Positions 16,639 to 17,532 of a stretch of DNA of 17,532 nt are shown here, one piece after another. Origin of the DNA: Lactobacillaceae bacterium (GTDB lineage: Bacteria; Bacillota; Bacilli; Lactobacillales; Lactobacillaceae); contig JAISIV010000107.1 in the NCBI GenBank assembly GCA_031261865.1, positions 1 through 17,532 on the forward strand, read 5' to 3'. A model generated the notes under the pieces. It worked only from the letters and a program-made list of their open reading frames with translations, was not told where the DNA came from and ran no database searches. Every line of letters begins with the position of its first letter. Position 1 is the first letter of the stretch. Both the position numbers and the translations under genes were made by a program.

Positions 16639-17359
16639 AAAAGAGCTATTGATTACCGGGGCAACACTTGCTGGTTTTGTTACTTTAGGAGGCGTCCAGG
16701 CAAATGCCGATCAAATTACCGTTAAAAGGGGAGACACACTAAATCAAATAGCAGCAACTTATAACACCACTGCAGCAAATTTGGCTGCGATTAATCATAT
16801 TGTTAATCCAAATTTGATTTACGTTGGACAAATTGTCGATACCGGCACACAAGCTGCCGCTACTAATTCAACGAATGTCCAACCTCAAACATCCTCTGAA
16901 ACGCAAGTAACTGAAAACACTACCGACAACCAGACTGCGGCTGTCACTACAGATGCTTCTAGTGAGACTAATGCTCAGGTTGAACAACTATATGCCAAAA
17001 ACGCTCTAATCAGCACTGCTAGTCAGTATATTGGTGTGCCTTATGTTTGGGGCGGAAGTACTCCTTCTGGATTTGATTGCTCAGGACTAGTTCAATATGT
17101 CAGGAACCAATTAGGTTTTACTAATCTAGGCCGCACTACTTACCAACAAGCGGCCACCTTGCGTGCGATGGGTTATCAACCAAAAACGGTCGCACAAGCG
17201 GAACCTGGCGACCTTCTTTTCTGGGGTGGTACTGGAAACGAATACCATGAAGCTATTTATATCGGTAATGGACAAATGTTAGTTGCTCCACAACCGGGAA
17301 TGAATGTTGAAATTGAAAATGTGTGGGGAAATCCACAAGCTTACAGTTTTACAAAATAA
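16631..17359 (+). CDS. Secreted LysM-NlpC/P60 peptidoglycan hydrolase
   Basis: Exported wall enzyme predicted to cut peptide bonds in peptidoglycan stems. It is 242 aa: a signal peptide (1 to about 26, ending VQANADQ), one LysM wall-binding module (about 28-71, VKRGDTLNQIAATYNTTAAN), a Thr/Gln/Asn/Ser-rich linker (about 72-118) and a C-terminal NlpC/P60 domain (about 125-242). The catalytic cysteine is C150 in GFDCSGLVQY, and the histidine is H206 in YHEAIYIGNGQ. The third active-site position, His in Spr-type enzymes 12 residues later, is V218 here (MLVAPQPG), so another residue must serve or activity differs. GGAGG lies 6 nt before the ATG. Its 3' end overlaps the minus-strand peptidase gene by 11 bp. 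Confidence 0.93.
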   Translation: MNKKELLITGATLAGFVTLGGVQANADQITVKRGDTLNQIAATYNTTAANLAAINHIVNPNLIYVGQIVDTGTQAAATNSTNVQPQTSSETQVTENTTDNQTAAVTTDASSETNAQVEQLYAKNALISTASQYIGVPYVWGGSTPSGFDCSGLVQYVRNQLGFTNLGRTTYQQAATLRAMGYQPKTVAQAEPGDLLFWGGTGNEYHEAIYIGNGQMLVAPQPGMNVEIENVWGNPQAYSFTK

Positions 17360-17532
17360 GTAAATCTTTTGGAGTGTTTGTCATCGACAACGCTCCATTT
17401 TTTGTAACAACAACCGAATCCTCAATTCTTACTCCCACTTGGTTTGGAATATAAATTCCTGGCTCGATACTAAAAGCCATATTTTCTTCGATGACTAAAT
17501 CATTTCCTTGCATAATCGAAGGATATTCATGT
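17349..17532 (-). CDS. Xaa-Pro dipeptidase/aminopeptidase C-terminus (partial)
   Basis: The reverse strand is open from the window edge to a TAA at 17349-17351, giving the last 60 residues, which begin HEYPSIMQGN and end TPKDLLIL. The features of the M24 metallopeptidase fold are present: HExP (active-site histidine), MAFSIEPGIYIP with a metal-binding glutamate, and VRIEDSVVVT with the last metal-binding glutamate. This fits PepQ- or PepP-type enzymes that cleave Xaa-Pro bonds in the cytoplasm. Which of the two cannot be decided from this fragment. The gene converges on the LysM-P60 gene. Confidence 0.88.
   Translation of the reverse strand, partial: HEYPSIMQGNDLVIEENMAFSIEPGIYIPNQVGVRIEDSVVVTKNGALSMTNTPKDLLIL
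17370..17403 (+). terminator. Terminator of the LysM-P60 gene, inside the opposing peptidase gene
   Basis: The stem TGGAGTGTT(T)GTC / GACAACGCTCCA, with one bulged T and one G-U pair, is followed by six T (17398-17403). It lies wholly within the coding region of the minus-strand peptidase, so the same bases serve both purposes. Confidence 0.85.

Overview
The window looks like chromosome from a low-GC Gram-positive bacterium of the order Lactobacillales. The grounds are an AT-rich composition, strong AGGAGG-type ribosome binding sites, a CtsR operator in front of groESL, a FemX/MurM-type cell-wall aminoacyltransferase, a LysM-NlpC/P60 wall hydrolase, and the Firmicute order prfA-prmC-sua5. The control of groESL by CtsR with no CIRCE element would fit Oenococcus or a related Leuconostocaceae member. 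That placement is a guess.

Positions 1-7543 look like an accessory, defence-flavoured block. It opens inside a (GCAA)n tetranucleotide tract that encodes the N-terminal tail of a DpnII/Dam-type adenine methyltransferase. The methyltransferase overlaps by 4 bp the gene for its cognate DpnII-family endonuclease (predicted target GATC). Next comes an unknown small gene whose two reading frames join at an A-AAA-AAG slippery heptamer. An MFS drug-efflux-type transporter follows, with a terminator-like hairpin jammed against its ribosome binding site. After it lie a two-gene cassette of unknown function (a one-pass membrane protein and a 72-residue protein) and a 948-residue protein combining a phospholipase D-type nuclease, a DEAH helicase and a C-terminal DUF3427-like region.

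Positions 7602-17532 are core genes. A FemX-like aminoacyltransferase overlaps a PAP2 lipid phosphatase, and both probably serve peptidoglycan precursor handling. groES-groEL follow under a CtsR-type promoter, then a tandem 47-bp hairpin repeat and a terminator. A YibE/YibF membrane pair leads into prfA-prmC-sua5, translation genes whose coding regions overlap or nearly touch. A secreted LysM-NlpC/P60 hydrolase closes the plus-strand set. It converges on, and overlaps by 11 bp, the 3' end of an Xaa-Pro peptidase gene on the minus strand.

The most interesting points are the simple-sequence repeat that should phase-vary the GATC methyltransferase, the frameshift site, the tandem hairpin repeat behind groEL, and the PLD-helicase as a candidate defence protein. 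I found no rRNA, tRNA, CRISPR array or insertion sequence.
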